A DNA stretch of 64,000 nucleotides from Flavobacterium sp. Root935. Its GTDB lineage: Bacteria > Bacteroidota > Bacteroidia > Flavobacteriales > Flavobacteriaceae. The notes under the pieces are model-generated. The model had not been told where the DNA came from, made no database searches, and was given only the letters and a program-made list of their open reading frames with translations. The stretch's first letter is position 1. Each line of letters starts with the position of its first letter. Location of the stretch: NCBI RefSeq assembly GCF_001429295.1, contig NZ_LMJL01000008.1:205587-269586 (forward strand), given 5' to 3'. Made by a program: the position numbers and the translations under genes. Shown piece by piece: positions 48,779 through 57,978 of this stretch.

Positions 48779-50575
48779 ATGAAAAGACTATTAACCACAT
48801 TACTCCTTACCTATTCCTTTCTGGGATTTGCACAAAATTTAATCTCAAACGTTCCAAACCGAAATACGACTTCTTTAAACGGCGTTTGGAATTACATTAT
48901 AGATCCTTATCAAACGGGATTTTACAGCTTTCACCTTGATCAGTACGACAAACAGGAAAAACCAGCAAAAGGCGCATTTTTCACTAATTACCATGCTCAA
49001 AACAAACAGGAGCTGGTAGAATATGATTTTGATAAATCGCCAACTATTACTATTCCTGGCGATTGGAATTCGCAGGTTACGGAACTGAAATATTATGAAG
49101 GAAATGTTTGGTTTAAAAAGTCTTTCGATTACAATTTAGCAGCTAACAAACGTCTGTTTTTATATTTGGGCGCCATCAACTACAAAGCTGATGTTTATTT
49201 AAACGGAAAGAAACTAGGAACTCACGAAGGCGGTTTTACGCCGTTTAATTACGAAGTGACTTCGATTGTTCAGCCAAAAGACAATTATTTAGTTATAAAA
49301 GTGGATAATACGCGCCATAAAGAAGATGTTCCAACTGTAAATACCGATTGGTGGAATTATGGCGGAATTACTCGCGATGTCACTTTAATTGAAGAAGAAT
49401 CTTCATTTGTAGAAGATTATAACATTCAGCTGAAAAAAGGGAATGCAAATGTTATTTCGGGGTTTATCAAGATCAACAATTTAGATGCGTCAAAAAATCA
49501 GATTTCGATTTCTATTCCTGAATTAAAAATCAGTTACAAAGGAAAAGCGGATAACAGCGGAATTTTAAACTTTGAAATCCCAGCCAAAAAAATCTCTTAT
49601 TGGTCACCTGAAAATCCGAAATTATATGATGTTACCATTGACTTTAATGGAAAAAAATTAAACGATCAAATTGGTTTTAGAACAATTGAAACCCAAGGAG
49701 ACAAAATCTTATTAAATGGAAAACCAGTCTTTTTAAGAGGAATTTCTATTCATGAAGAAAATGCAAAAGGCGGACGTGCTAATTCTGAAGAAGATGCTTT
49801 ACGTTTATTGAATTGGGCAAAAGAACTAGGCTGTAATTATGTTCGTCTGGCACATTATCCGCATAACGAAAACATGGTCAGAGAAGCTGATAAAATGGGT
49901 CTAATGGTTTGGGAAGAAATTCCGGTTTACTGGACTGTGGAATTTACTAATAAAAATACGTATCAAAATGCCCAAGATCAGTTAACGGCTGCAATTACAA
50001 GAGATAAAAACAGAGCAAGTATTGTAATTTGGTCAATGGCGAATGAAACACCAATCTCAGATGCGAGAAATACATTTATCACAAATTTGGCCGCACATAC
50101 AAGAGTACTAGATAATACGAGATTAATCAGCGCGGCTTTATTAACTAAAAAAGAAACAATTGATGACCCAATTGGAGAAATATTGGATGTTGTGGCTTTT
50201 AATCAATATTTAGGCTGGTACGGCGGTAATCTTGAAGATGCTGAAAAAATAACATGGAAATCGAAATATAATAAGCCTATTATTGTTTCTGAATTTGGAG
50301 GAGATGCCAAGCAAGGTTTTCACGGAGAAAAGAACGAACGCTGGACAGAAGAATATCAGGAATATTTATACATTCAGAACTTAAAAATGATCGAAAAAAT
50401 TCCCCACTTAAGCGGATTAAGTCCATGGATTTTAGTTGATTTTAGATCTCCAAAACGTCTTCTTCCCGGTATTCAGGATGGATACAATCGTAAAGGATTA
50501 ATTTCAAACGATGGTAATAAAAAGAAAGCTTTTTACATTATGAAGGACTGGTACGCCAAAAAGAAAAACGAATAA
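48779..50575 (+). CDS. GH2 enzyme, probable beta-glucuronidase
   Basis: A 598-residue exported GH2 from the ATG at 48779 (signal peptide to about residue 18; the longer frame from 48743 begins in a repeat). Seen: jelly-roll domain (NYGGITRDVTLIEE), acid/base E423 in SMANETP, nucleophile E505 in VSEFGGD, and N570-R-K572 in DGYNRKGLISNDGNKKKA. The N-x-K pair corresponds to N566/K568 of E. coli GusA, which bind the glucuronate carboxylate, and the length is also that of GusA. It would release glucuronate from oligosaccharides after GH88 action, feeding the UxuB-UxuA-Eda route coded upstream. Confidence 0.88.
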   Translation: MKRLLTTLLLTYSFLGFAQNLISNVPNRNTTSLNGVWNYIIDPYQTGFYSFHLDQYDKQEKPAKGAFFTNYHAQNKQELVEYDFDKSPTITIPGDWNSQVTELKYYEGNVWFKKSFDYNLAANKRLFLYLGAINYKADVYLNGKKLGTHEGGFTPFNYEVTSIVQPKDNYLVIKVDNTRHKEDVPTVNTDWWNYGGITRDVTLIEEESSFVEDYNIQLKKGNANVISGFIKINNLDASKNQISISIPELKISYKGKADNSGILNFEIPAKKISYWSPENPKLYDVTIDFNGKKLNDQIGFRTIETQGDKILLNGKPVFLRGISIHEENAKGGRANSEEDALRLLNWAKELGCNYVRLAHYPHNENMVREADKMGLMVWEEIPVYWTVEFTNKNTYQNAQDQLTAAITRDKNRASIVIWSMANETPISDARNTFITNLAAHTRVLDNTRLISAALLTKKETIDDPIGEILDVVAFNQYLGWYGGNLEDAEKITWKSKYNKPIIVSEFGGDAKQGFHGEKNERWTEEYQEYLYIQNLKMIEKIPHLSGLSPWILVDFRSPKRLLPGIQDGYNRKGLISNDGNKKKAFYIMKDWYAKKKNE

Positions 50576-50707
50576 GAAAAAACTATTCATATCATTTCAA
50601 TCAGAAATAAAAACTGTTATCAATTCATTAACAAAAAACAAACTGTAATTATATGATTTTTCTTCATTATTAACTTACTTTGTAGTTATTCTAAAAATTG
50701 TAATCCT

Positions 50708-51271
50708 ATGAAAAAATTAAGTTTACTGGCAGTTACTTTATTTGCTGCCTTCACAGTTCAAGCTCAAGACATAGTAAAGTTTGCTCCACTTGATGCGAGT
50801 CCGGTTGACATTTCTTATTTCCCAAACAAAGCAGTAAAATTCAAAAAAACAGATAATCCAAATCCAGTTGTCAAAGTTATTTACGCTAGACCTTCTGTAA
50901 AAGGACGTACAATTTTTGGAGATATTGTGAAATTTGGAGAGATTTGGAGAGTTGGTGCTAATGAAAATACAGAGGTAAAATTCTACAAAGCAGTAACAAT
51001 TGGCGGTAAAAATATTCCAGCAGGAACTTACAGCTTATTTGCTATTCCTGAAAAAGATAAATGGACTATCATTATCAACAAAGAATTGGATTTATGGGGC
51101 GCTTATGCTTATGACCAAAGTAAAGATGTTGTAAGAGTTTCAGTTCCTGTTAAACCAGTATCTGATGTAATCGAAGCTTTATCAATCGCTTTTACTACAC
51201 AGGGTTCTGTTGCCAACTTAGTTATAGGATGGGATAAAACAACGGTTGAATTGCCAATTACGATTAAATAA
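50708..51271 (+). CDS. secreted DUF2911 protein
   Basis: A 187-residue protein with a signal peptide (about 1-19, TVQA-QD). The rest fits DUF2911 (ARPSVKGRTIFGDIVKFGEIWRVGANENTEVKFYKAVTIGGKNIPAGTYSLFAIP...WTIIINKELDLWGAYAYDQSKDV), a beta-rich domain common in Bacteroidota and of unknown role. It has its own 130-base upstream gap and a strong terminator, so it is probably a single-gene unit. Confidence 0.9.
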   Translation: MKKLSLLAVTLFAAFTVQAQDIVKFAPLDASPVDISYFPNKAVKFKKTDNPNPVVKVIYARPSVKGRTIFGDIVKFGEIWRVGANENTEVKFYKAVTIGGKNIPAGTYSLFAIPEKDKWTIIINKELDLWGAYAYDQSKDVVRVSVPVKPVSDVIEALSIAFTTQGSVANLVIGWDKTTVELPITIK

Positions 51272-51291
51272 TTAATCGTTTATTAGATATA

Positions 51292-51325
51292 AAAAAAAGA
51301 GACATTTTACGATGTCTCTTTTTTT
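51292..51325 (+). terminator. bidirectional terminator
   Basis: A perfect 14-bp stem AAAAAAAGAGACAT / ATGTCTCTTTTTTT (51292-51305 / 51312-51325) between two convergent genes. A near copy with the same stem lies at 51908-51941. Confidence 0.9.
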
Positions 51326-51332
51326 ACATTAG

Positions 51333-51782
51333 CTAATTGCCTATCTGCCAAAACAATTCATTAAAAGGTTCATTAACAAACTCTTTTGTTAGTGAATATC
51401 CATAGGGATAAATACCATCTTCTAAACCATTTTCTACTCTCTTCATAGTTTTTTGCGCAGGAAAACAAACCGTTTGATTTGGAAGTTTAACTGAGAAATT
51501 TATTTCTCCTTTAGGATCAGTGTCATCTGTAATCAATATAGAATTTGGAACATTCCGTATTAAAGTTTTTGCTACATAACTGGAGACAGCAAAAATAATA
51601 CTTCCCAAATTTTCACTTAGTCTCCCGTTAGGTTTTGGTTTATTGCTAATAAGATTATTTTGAAAAAATCTATCAATTTCAATTAAACTATTAATAGAAT
51701 AATCTAAATTGTAATTATCAGCTTTAAAGGCATTCACTACCCAAGCAGCATATTCATTGATGTCTTCAGCTAAATTTGCCAT
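51333..51782 (-). CDS. orphan hypothetical protein
   Basis: A 149-residue soluble protein with no signal peptide. It starts MANLAEDINEYAAWVVNAFK; a helical N-terminal half with LSENLGSIIFAVSSYVAKTLI and a C-terminal half with FSVKLPNQTVCFPAQKTMKRVENGLEDGIYPYGY. I do not recognise the family. It stands alone on the minus strand, bracketed by two hairpins with the same 14-bp stem, as though inserted as a small cassette. Confidence 0.65.
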   Translation of the reverse strand: MANLAEDINEYAAWVVNAFKADNYNLDYSINSLIEIDRFFQNNLISNKPKPNGRLSENLGSIIFAVSSYVAKTLIRNVPNSILITDDTDPKGEINFSVKLPNQTVCFPAQKTMKRVENGLEDGIYPYGYSLTKEFVNEPFNELFWQIGN

Positions 51783-51907
51783 AAAAAATTTCTCTTAAAT
51801 TTATTGCAAAAATATATTTCACAGAATAATATTAAATCCTTGAAAAGTTTTAAAACTAACACTTTAAGCTTAGATTTTCCATCAAAATCTAAAAATAATA
51901 AATATTA

Positions 51908-51941
51908 AAAAAAAGAGACATTTTTCAATGTCTCTTTTTTT
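51908..51941 (-). terminator. terminator of the molybdenum hydroxylase operon
   Basis: Stem AAAAAAAGAGACAT / ATGTCTCTTTTTTT (51908-51921 / 51928-51941), with a 6-base loop. It lies 4 bases past the stop of the PaoC-like gene on the minus strand and repeats the stem at 51292. Confidence 0.85.
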
Positions 51942-51944
51942 GTT

Positions 51945-54149
51945 TTAAACCTTTGCAGTTTCTATAATTTTATCGAGCGTTATTGGTAAATCTCTTACTC
52001 GCTTTCCAGTGGCGTTAAAAACAGCATTTGCAATTGCAGGCGCCATTCCTACCAAAGCGGTTTCTCCAAGACCTTTTGTTCCCATTGGATTACTGATTGG
52101 GTCTTTTTTATTGACGAAGAAAACTTCCTGTTTTTCAATATCAGCATTTACTGGAACATGATAATCAGCGAAATTATTATTGATTGGCCTTCCGAAACGA
52201 TGATCGATTTCGAGAGCTTCCATTAATCCCATTCCGATTCCTCCTACCGCACCGCCGTACATTTGCCCAGCCGATGTTTTTTGGTTGATAACCGTTCCAA
52301 TATCGGCACAGGAAACAACATGCGCCAATCGTATTTTACCCAAATTCGGATTCACTAGTACTTTTACAAAATGCACTGAAAATGAGTAAATAGAGTATTT
52401 CTTAGCTTCCTCTGTACCTTTCGACTGGTTTTCAACTTCTATTCCTTCTAATTTATTAGCAGCAAGTAAGGAAGTTAAATCAACTTTTTTGGAACTATCT
52501 TTTTTAGAAGAAATCACACCATTTGAAAAAGTCAAATCTGTGATCGGAATTCCTTTTAAAGATGGATTTTCACTTGCCAATCCAAGTACTTTACTTATTA
52601 ATAAATTACAAGAATCATGAACTGCAGAACCTACAGATGAAGTTGTTGCAGAACCTCCCTGTGTGGGGCCTTTTGGCAGTCCGCTTTTTCCCATTTCAAT
52701 AATAACATTTTCTGCCGGTACTCCGGTAATTTCAGCACCAATTGCAGTCATCATCGTTGCCGTTCCTGGTCCCATATCATTGACACTGCATTGAAGCACC
52801 AAATTTCCGTCTGCTAAAAATTTAGCTTTTACAGCTGTTGGGTTTCTGTAACTTCCAAAAGTTCCAGTTCCCATTCCGTAGCCCACAAGCCACTCACCTT
52901 CTTTCACAGATCCGGGTTTGTTTTTACGGTTTTTCCAGCCAATACGTTCCATACCGCCTTCGTAACATTCTAAAAGATATTTACTGCTCCACGGTTTATT
53001 TTGTTCCAGATCTTTTTCGGCATAATTCAGTTTTCGAAACTCAATTGGATCCAGATTTAATTTATGCGCCATTTCATCCATAGCAGATTCTAATGCAAAA
53101 GAACCCGTTGCCTCGCCTGGACCTCGCATCCAAATTGGTGTACAAGTATCCAAAGGCACAATTCGATAACGCGTAGAAACACTCGCACAATCATAAATAA
53201 ATCGGGACATGTTTACGGTTCCTTCCATAAAATCCTCATAGCTGGAAGTCATTGCAACGGCTTCGTGTGTTAAGCCAGTCAGTTTGCCTTCTTTGGTTGC
53301 GCCTAAGCCCATTTTCTGGATGGTATAAGGCCTGAATCCAACATTGGTAAACATCTGCTCACGGTGCAGAACTAATTTTACTGGACGATTTAGTTTTTTT
53401 GCTCCAATTAAAGCTGCGATTTCATATGGCCAAGTGTGTAATCCCATTCCAAATGCACCTCCAAGATATTCAGAATGCACCTCAACATCTTCAATTGGTA
53501 CTCCAAAAACTCCGGCAACACTTTTACGAGTTCCTTCAACACCTTGACTTTTAGTATATAAAATAGGTTTATTTCCATCCCATTTTGCGATAATATTGGC
53601 AAGTTCCATCGGGTTATGAACTTCGGTTGGGATGGTATATTCTGCTTCTAAAACAACCTCTCCATTTTTATATCCGTCATGCTCACCGCGATGATAGTCA
53701 TTTCCTTTATCAGTTTCAACTTTTTTCTCTTTGTCGGCAGCTTTTTTAAGTTCGGTCGAATGTTCTTCTTTGAGATAATCTGCTTTAATTAAACTTGCTG
53801 CATACTGCATACGCTCGAAAGTATCGGCAATAACCAATGCAATCGGCTGATCGTAGTACAAAACCGAATCATCTTTAAAAATCTGAAGCGGCTGACCGAA
53901 ATTATGTTTGTCTTTTGCTTTTTGATATCCAACAGGTTTATCCACATTTAAATGTGTAATGACAGCCAAAACTCCAGGAGCCCATTCTGCTTTTTTAGTA
54001 TCAATGCTTTTGATTCTTCCTTTTGCGATCGTACTTCCAACCAAACACGCATATACAACACCAGGCGTTTTATATTCGGCAGAATATGTTGCAGAACCTG
54101 TTACTTTAGCAAATCCGTCAACTCTATTAATATTACTTGTCTTGCTCAT
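51945..54149 (-). CDS. molybdenum-binding subunit of periplasmic xanthine/aldehyde oxidoreductase (PaoC-like)
   Basis: A 734-residue large subunit of the xanthine dehydrogenase family. Seen: opening NRVDGFAKVTGSATYSAEY, the Mo-cofactor loops GGAFGMGLHTWPYE and GPGEATGSFALESAMDEMAHKL, QGGSATTSSVG, and the catalytic glutamate E696 in KGLGETALVG (E692 in E. coli PaoC). It would hydroxylate aldehydes or purine-like compounds; the substrate is unknown. No signal peptide of its own: it likely travels with the Tat-bearing small subunit. Gene order small-FAD-large on the minus strand, with an 8-base gap to the FAD subunit. Confidence 0.93.
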   Translation of the reverse strand: MSKTSNINRVDGFAKVTGSATYSAEYKTPGVVYACLVGSTIAKGRIKSIDTKKAEWAPGVLAVITHLNVDKPVGYQKAKDKHNFGQPLQIFKDDSVLYYDQPIALVIADTFERMQYAASLIKADYLKEEHSTELKKAADKEKKVETDKGNDYHRGEHDGYKNGEVVLEAEYTIPTEVHNPMELANIIAKWDGNKPILYTKSQGVEGTRKSVAGVFGVPIEDVEVHSEYLGGAFGMGLHTWPYEIAALIGAKKLNRPVKLVLHREQMFTNVGFRPYTIQKMGLGATKEGKLTGLTHEAVAMTSSYEDFMEGTVNMSRFIYDCASVSTRYRIVPLDTCTPIWMRGPGEATGSFALESAMDEMAHKLNLDPIEFRKLNYAEKDLEQNKPWSSKYLLECYEGGMERIGWKNRKNKPGSVKEGEWLVGYGMGTGTFGSYRNPTAVKAKFLADGNLVLQCSVNDMGPGTATMMTAIGAEITGVPAENVIIEMGKSGLPKGPTQGGSATTSSVGSAVHDSCNLLISKVLGLASENPSLKGIPITDLTFSNGVISSKKDSSKKVDLTSLLAANKLEGIEVENQSKGTEEAKKYSIYSFSVHFVKVLVNPNLGKIRLAHVVSCADIGTVINQKTSAGQMYGGAVGGIGMGLMEALEIDHRFGRPINNNFADYHVPVNADIEKQEVFFVNKKDPISNPMGTKGLGETALVGMAPAIANAVFNATGKRVRDLPITLDKIIETAKV

Positions 54150-54156
54150 AATCTAA

Positions 54157-55137
54157 TTATTTTGATGCTGCTATTGTAAGTGCTTCTGTTATGGCATTGG
54201 CTCCGAGTGTTAATTTAAAATCATTATCGCCGTAACCTCTGGCGCCTCTCATTGCTAAATCTGCTGCCTGTTTAAAAATCCCTTCTGAAATTGTTTTCCC
54301 TTTCAGAAATTCTTCTGCCTCAGTTAATCGCCACGGTTTATGTGCCACACCGCCCATAGCAAGTCTGACATCATTAATTTTATCATTTTTAAGATCTAAA
54401 GCCACAGCAACAGAAACTAATGCAAATGCATAACTGCTTCGGTCACGTACTTTTAGATAATGTACATTTTTAGTGAAATTATTATCCGGAATTTCGATTG
54501 AAGTAATCAATTCTTTATCTTCCAAAGTATTGTCTTTTTCTGGCGTATTTCCCGGCAGACGATGAAAATCTGTGAATTTAATTTGTCTTTTCCCTTTTGG
54601 ACCTTCTACCAAAACATTAGCGTCTAATGCTGCCAACGCCACGCACATATCGCTTGGATGAACGGCAATGCAGCTTTCTGAAGCTCCAAAAATTGCGTGC
54701 ATTCTATTTACACCACCGATAGCGCCGCAGCCGCTTTTAGGAACACGTTTGTTACAAGGCATATCCGTATTGTAAAAATACGAACAGCGAGTACGCTGTA
54801 ACATATTACCGCCTACTGTTGCCATATGTCTTATTTGTTGTGAAGCTCCTGCTGCCAAAGCCTGAGCCAACAAAGGATGTTTTTCTTTAATGGATGCATC
54901 TTCCGCAACCTGACTGTTTTTGGCTAATGCTCCTATGGAAACTTTTCCTTTTAAAAATTCAATCTGTTTTAAATCTAAAGCTGTAATATCTACCAGTTTA
55001 TCTGGAGCCACTACATTCTTTTTCATTAAATCAACCAAGTTTGTACCGCCGGCAATAAACATCGCCTCTTTTTCTTTCTTGATATTTGAAACAGCAGATG
55101 CTGCTGACAATGCTCTTATGATCTGAAAATTTTTCAT
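54157..55137 (-). CDS. FAD-binding subunit (PaoB-like)
   Basis: A 326-residue medium subunit. Seen: FAD motifs AGGTNLVDLMKKN (residues 29-41), TVGGNMLQRTRC (108-118), and a cysteine cluster C118, C128 and C137 in the segment that, in E. coli PaoB, carries an extra 4Fe-4S cluster, a mark of the YagS/PaoB branch. It passes electrons between the 2Fe-2S clusters and an acceptor. Overlaps the small-subunit gene by 4 bases (ATGA). Confidence 0.93.
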   Translation of the reverse strand: MKNFQIIRALSAASAVSNIKKEKEAMFIAGGTNLVDLMKKNVVAPDKLVDITALDLKQIEFLKGKVSIGALAKNSQVAEDASIKEKHPLLAQALAAGASQQIRHMATVGGNMLQRTRCSYFYNTDMPCNKRVPKSGCGAIGGVNRMHAIFGASESCIAVHPSDMCVALAALDANVLVEGPKGKRQIKFTDFHRLPGNTPEKDNTLEDKELITSIEIPDNNFTKNVHYLKVRDRSSYAFALVSVAVALDLKNDKINDVRLAMGGVAHKPWRLTEAEEFLKGKTISEGIFKQAADLAMRGARGYGDNDFKLTLGANAITEALTIAASK

Positions 55138-55772
55138 ATCTCCTTTCCTCCTTCCTTCACTTCAGTTATAGCATCAACAATATTGTGGTAAGCACCGCAT
55201 CTGCAGATATTACCACTCATATATTCTCTGATTTCCTCCCTGCTGTTAGCATGGCCTTCTTTGATGCAGGCAATTCCAGACATAATTTGTCCTGGCGTAC
55301 AGTAACCGCATTGAAAACCATCATTTTTGATGAAAGCTTCCTGCATCGGATGTAGTTTTTTTCCGTTTGAAAGACCTTCGATTGTAGTAACCTGTGCATT
55401 TTGCTGCATCGAAGCCAAAGATAAACACGACAAAATTCGGGTTCCGTTTACGTGAACCGTACATGCACCGCATTGTCCGTGATCGCATCCTTTTTTAGTT
55501 CCGGTAAGCTGCAATTGTTCTCTTAACAAATCTAGCAAAGTGGTTCTTGGTTCGATATTAAGATTGTGTTTTTTGCCATTTACTTCGATAGAAAGCGGTA
55601 CTGTCTCCAAATATTCCGCTATTTTTTCGTCCCATTTATTCTCGGATGCCATTACCAATGAAGGCGGTGTCAAGGCGAGAGCGGTAAAAAGTCCTGATTT
55701 TTTTATAAAGTCTCGGCGGGAATTGGAGTCTTCCACACTTACTTTATTCGGATTTGTTTTTTTTGAAGCCAT
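55134..55772 (-). CDS. 2Fe-2S subunit with Tat signal (PaoA-like)
   Basis: A 212-residue small subunit. Seen: twin-arginine signal (SRRDFIKKSG, R19-R20) then a hydrophobic stretch; plant-type 2Fe-2S cysteines C96, C101, C104 and C116; second cluster cysteines C155, C158, C190 and C192 (CGYC, CRC). The Tat signal places the complex in the periplasm, as for E. coli PaoABC. First gene of the operon, followed by the FAD subunit with overlap. Confidence 0.95.
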   Translation of the reverse strand: MASKKTNPNKVSVEDSNSRRDFIKKSGLFTALALTPPSLVMASENKWDEKIAEYLETVPLSIEVNGKKHNLNIEPRTTLLDLLREQLQLTGTKKGCDHGQCGACTVHVNGTRILSCLSLASMQQNAQVTTIEGLSNGKKLHPMQEAFIKNDGFQCGYCTPGQIMSGIACIKEGHANSREEIREYMSGNICRCGAYHNIVDAITEVKEGGKEI

Positions 55773-55815
55773 TCAGTCTATCTTTAAATTAGCAAAATCA
55801 CTTTAGGTATTCTAA

Positions 55816-55850
55816 CAAATTTAACAATCTTAATTCACAAAAAGTTACAA
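55816..55850 (-). promoter_or_regulatory. candidate promoter of the molybdenum hydroxylase operon
   Basis: On the minus strand TAAATTTG (55823-55816) fits the -7 element; the nearest suitable TTG (55850-55848) is 24 bases upstream, slightly long. Transcription would begin about 35 bases before the PaoA-like start. Confidence 0.4.
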
Positions 55851-55899
55851 AATTCAAACATTGAGCTTATTTAGAATAATTACAGTTTCTTATAAAAAT

Positions 55900-56047
55900 T
55901 AACCGCAAAGAACGCTAAGTTTTTTTGATATAGATTGTTTTAAAAAAACGCTAAGTCCGCAAAGCTTCATGGATTCCTGCTTTGTGAACTTTGTATTTTA
56001 TAAACCTCTCTACTTATTAAACCTTTGCGAACTTTGCGTTAAAAAAA
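55900..56047. repeat. weak inverted repeat of the AACCGCAAAG family
   Basis: TTAACCGCAAAGAACGCTAAG (55899-55919) and a second ACGCTAAGTCCGCAAAG (55948-55964) face TTTGTGAACTTTG (55980-55992) and CCTTTGCGAACTTTGCGTTAA (56022-56042). The 351-base gap 55773-56123 holds this and the candidate promoter, and no gene. Confidence 0.5.
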
Positions 56048-56123
56048 CAGAAAAATAGATTTATACATTTTTTTAATTTTAGGAATTTTCAAAATTGTAT
56101 TTTTACGACACTAAGTCAAAATT

Positions 56124-57266
56124 ATGTTTCAAAACCAAAATATTTATCTGGATAATAATGCTACAACTCGAGTTGATGAACGAGTTCTAAAAGCTATGCT
56201 TCCTTATTTTACAGATTTATATGCCAACTCGACTAGTCAGCATATTGCGGGATTAACCGTTAAAGAAGTCGTGGAAAATGCTGCCTGGCAGACTGCTGAT
56301 TTAATTAATGCAGATGCAGAAGAAATCATTTTTACTTCTGGAGCAACAGAAGCAATTAATTTAGCGATAAAAGGTCTAGCCGATCAGGATCGAAAACACA
56401 TTGTTACAATTGCTACTGAACACAAAGCCGTACTTGAAACTTGTGCTTTTAGGGAAAATATAGGTTTTACAGTAACGTATTTACAAACTAGTTCTGACGG
56501 CATTCTAGATATTAAACTTTTAGAAGAAATACTAACCGATAAAACACTGGTTTTCATTGGAATGTTTTCTAATAATGAAACAGGTGTTATTCAAAACATT
56601 GCTGAAATTTCTAAGATTCTGAAAGCTAAAAATGTGCTGTTTTTTTGTGATGCTACTCAGGCCATCGGGAAAATCCAGATTGATGTTAAATCTTTGGGAA
56701 TTGATCTTTTAGCACTATCGGCGCATAAGTTTTATGGTCCAAAAGGAGTTGGTGCGTTGTATATTTCGGCGAAAGCCAAACTAAAATTAACTTCACAGAT
56801 ACTTGGCGGCGGCCAGCAGCGTAAATTACGAAGTGGAACGCTAAATGTCCCTGGAATTATTGGTTTAGGTAAAGCGTGTGAAATAGCTGTAAATGAATTA
56901 GAAGAAGATCAATATAGAATTGAATTATTACGTAATAAATTAGAATCAGGATTACTTCAATTTGAAGGTTCTTTTGTAAATGGAAATACTCAAAATCGCA
57001 TTTGTAATACTTCAAATTTATGTTTTCCAGGTGTCAATTCAGAACAACTGATTATGGCTTTAGGTACTATTTCGGTTTCAAACGGAGCATCTTGTTCGGC
57101 AGTAACTTCTGAGCCTTCTCATGTTTTAAAAGCAATGGGATTATCGGATGAAGAAGCTTTGAGTTCGATTCGGTTTAGTTTGGGAAGATTTACTACCGAA
57201 GAAGAAATTGATATTGTTATTGATCGTGTGCTTTTTTTGGTTCGTGAACTTTACTCGAAAACATAA
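56124..57266 (+). CDS. NifS/IscS-type cysteine desulfurase
   Basis: A 380-residue PLP enzyme that takes sulfur from cysteine. Seen: YLDNNATTRVD, SGATEAINLAI, SNNETGVIQNI, PLP lysine K202 in SAHKFYGPKG, and catalytic cysteine C324 in NGASCSAVTSEPSHVL. It lies between the molybdenum hydroxylase genes and their XdhC/MocA maturation genes. XdhC-type factors need a desulfurase to place the terminal sulfur on the cofactor, so a dedicated role there is likely; a general Fe-S role cannot be excluded. It has no adjacent iscU or sufE. Confidence 0.9.
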   Translation: MFQNQNIYLDNNATTRVDERVLKAMLPYFTDLYANSTSQHIAGLTVKEVVENAAWQTADLINADAEEIIFTSGATEAINLAIKGLADQDRKHIVTIATEHKAVLETCAFRENIGFTVTYLQTSSDGILDIKLLEEILTDKTLVFIGMFSNNETGVIQNIAEISKILKAKNVLFFCDATQAIGKIQIDVKSLGIDLLALSAHKFYGPKGVGALYISAKAKLKLTSQILGGGQQRKLRSGTLNVPGIIGLGKACEIAVNELEEDQYRIELLRNKLESGLLQFEGSFVNGNTQNRICNTSNLCFPGVNSEQLIMALGTISVSNGASCSAVTSEPSHVLKAMGLSDEEALSSIRFSLGRFTTEEEIDIVIDRVLFLVRELYSKT

Positions 57267-57375
57267 GAAAGTATTTTTTTTGTCTCGCAGATCTTGCAGA
57301 TTAAGCAGATTTTAATCTTTTATTCAATCCATAAAAAACTTTGCACCTTTGCACCTTTGAGCCTCTGCAACTAAA

Positions 57376-57978
57376 TCACCGAATCAACTTATCGTAATCT
57401 TCTTCGGTATCAATATCAATATTTCCTTTTTCGAAGATAATGGAAGACGTATCTTCAACATGCTTTTTAATGATTTTTTTTGCGCCTTCCTGTCCTTTCA
57501 ATTCCAATAATTCAGGAAAGTATTTTTTATGGAATAAGACTGGCGTTCCTAAAGTTTTGGAATAGGCAGAAGCAACAATTGCTTTTCCTGTTTTATCATG
57601 TTCGTTTATAAGGTTTTCAAATATTGAAGTCGTTACAAAAGGCTGATCGCAGACTGCAAAAATACATTGCTCACAATCGGGATTTAAAAGCAGTATTTCG
57701 TTTAAACCTTTTACAATTGAAGACGACATTCCTGTTTCCCAATCTAGATTGAAGCAAGTAGTTATTTCAGCAGAAATAAGCTCTTTTAAAACACTTTCAC
57801 TATTTGCGCCTGTTACCACAACCACAAACGAATTTTGAACTTTAGAAGCTTCTAAAATTGTATTATTTAAAAGCGTTGTCTCTTTGTACTGCAATAATTG
57901 CTTTGGCCGTCCTAATCTGGAAGAACTTCCTGCAGCCAAAATTACAATGCCCGTTTTATTTTGGAATTTATTTTCCAT
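57376..57978 (-). CDS. MocA-like molybdenum cofactor nucleotidyltransferase
   Basis: A 200-residue NTP transferase from the ATG at 57978; two upstream ATG codons lie inside the XdhC gene. Seen: GIVILAAGSSSRLGRPKQLLQYKETTLL, the signature of the MobA-like fold, and VCDQPFVT for metal binding. MocA adds CMP to the molybdenum cofactor, giving the dinucleotide form used by xanthine dehydrogenase-type enzymes such as the PaoABC-like complex. It overlaps the XdhC gene end by 11 bases, so they are co-translated. Confidence 0.9.
   Translation of the reverse strand: MENKFQNKTGIVILAAGSSSRLGRPKQLLQYKETTLLNNTILEASKVQNSFVVVVTGANSESVLKELISAEITTCFNLDWETGMSSSIVKGLNEILLLNPDCEQCIFAVCDQPFVTTSIFENLINEHDKTGKAIVASAYSKTLGTPVLFHKKYFPELLELKGQEGAKKIIKKHVEDTSSIIFEKGNIDIDTEEDYDKLIR

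Noticed and set aside
53344..53547. Plus-strand frames inside the PaoC-like gene
   Set aside because: They lie opposite highly conserved coding sequence and show no family features.
57280..57372. Word-rich gap after the cysteine desulfurase
   Set aside because: It has CGCAGATCTTGCAGATT and TTTGCACC words but no clear inverted arms, so it is not listed as an inverted repeat.
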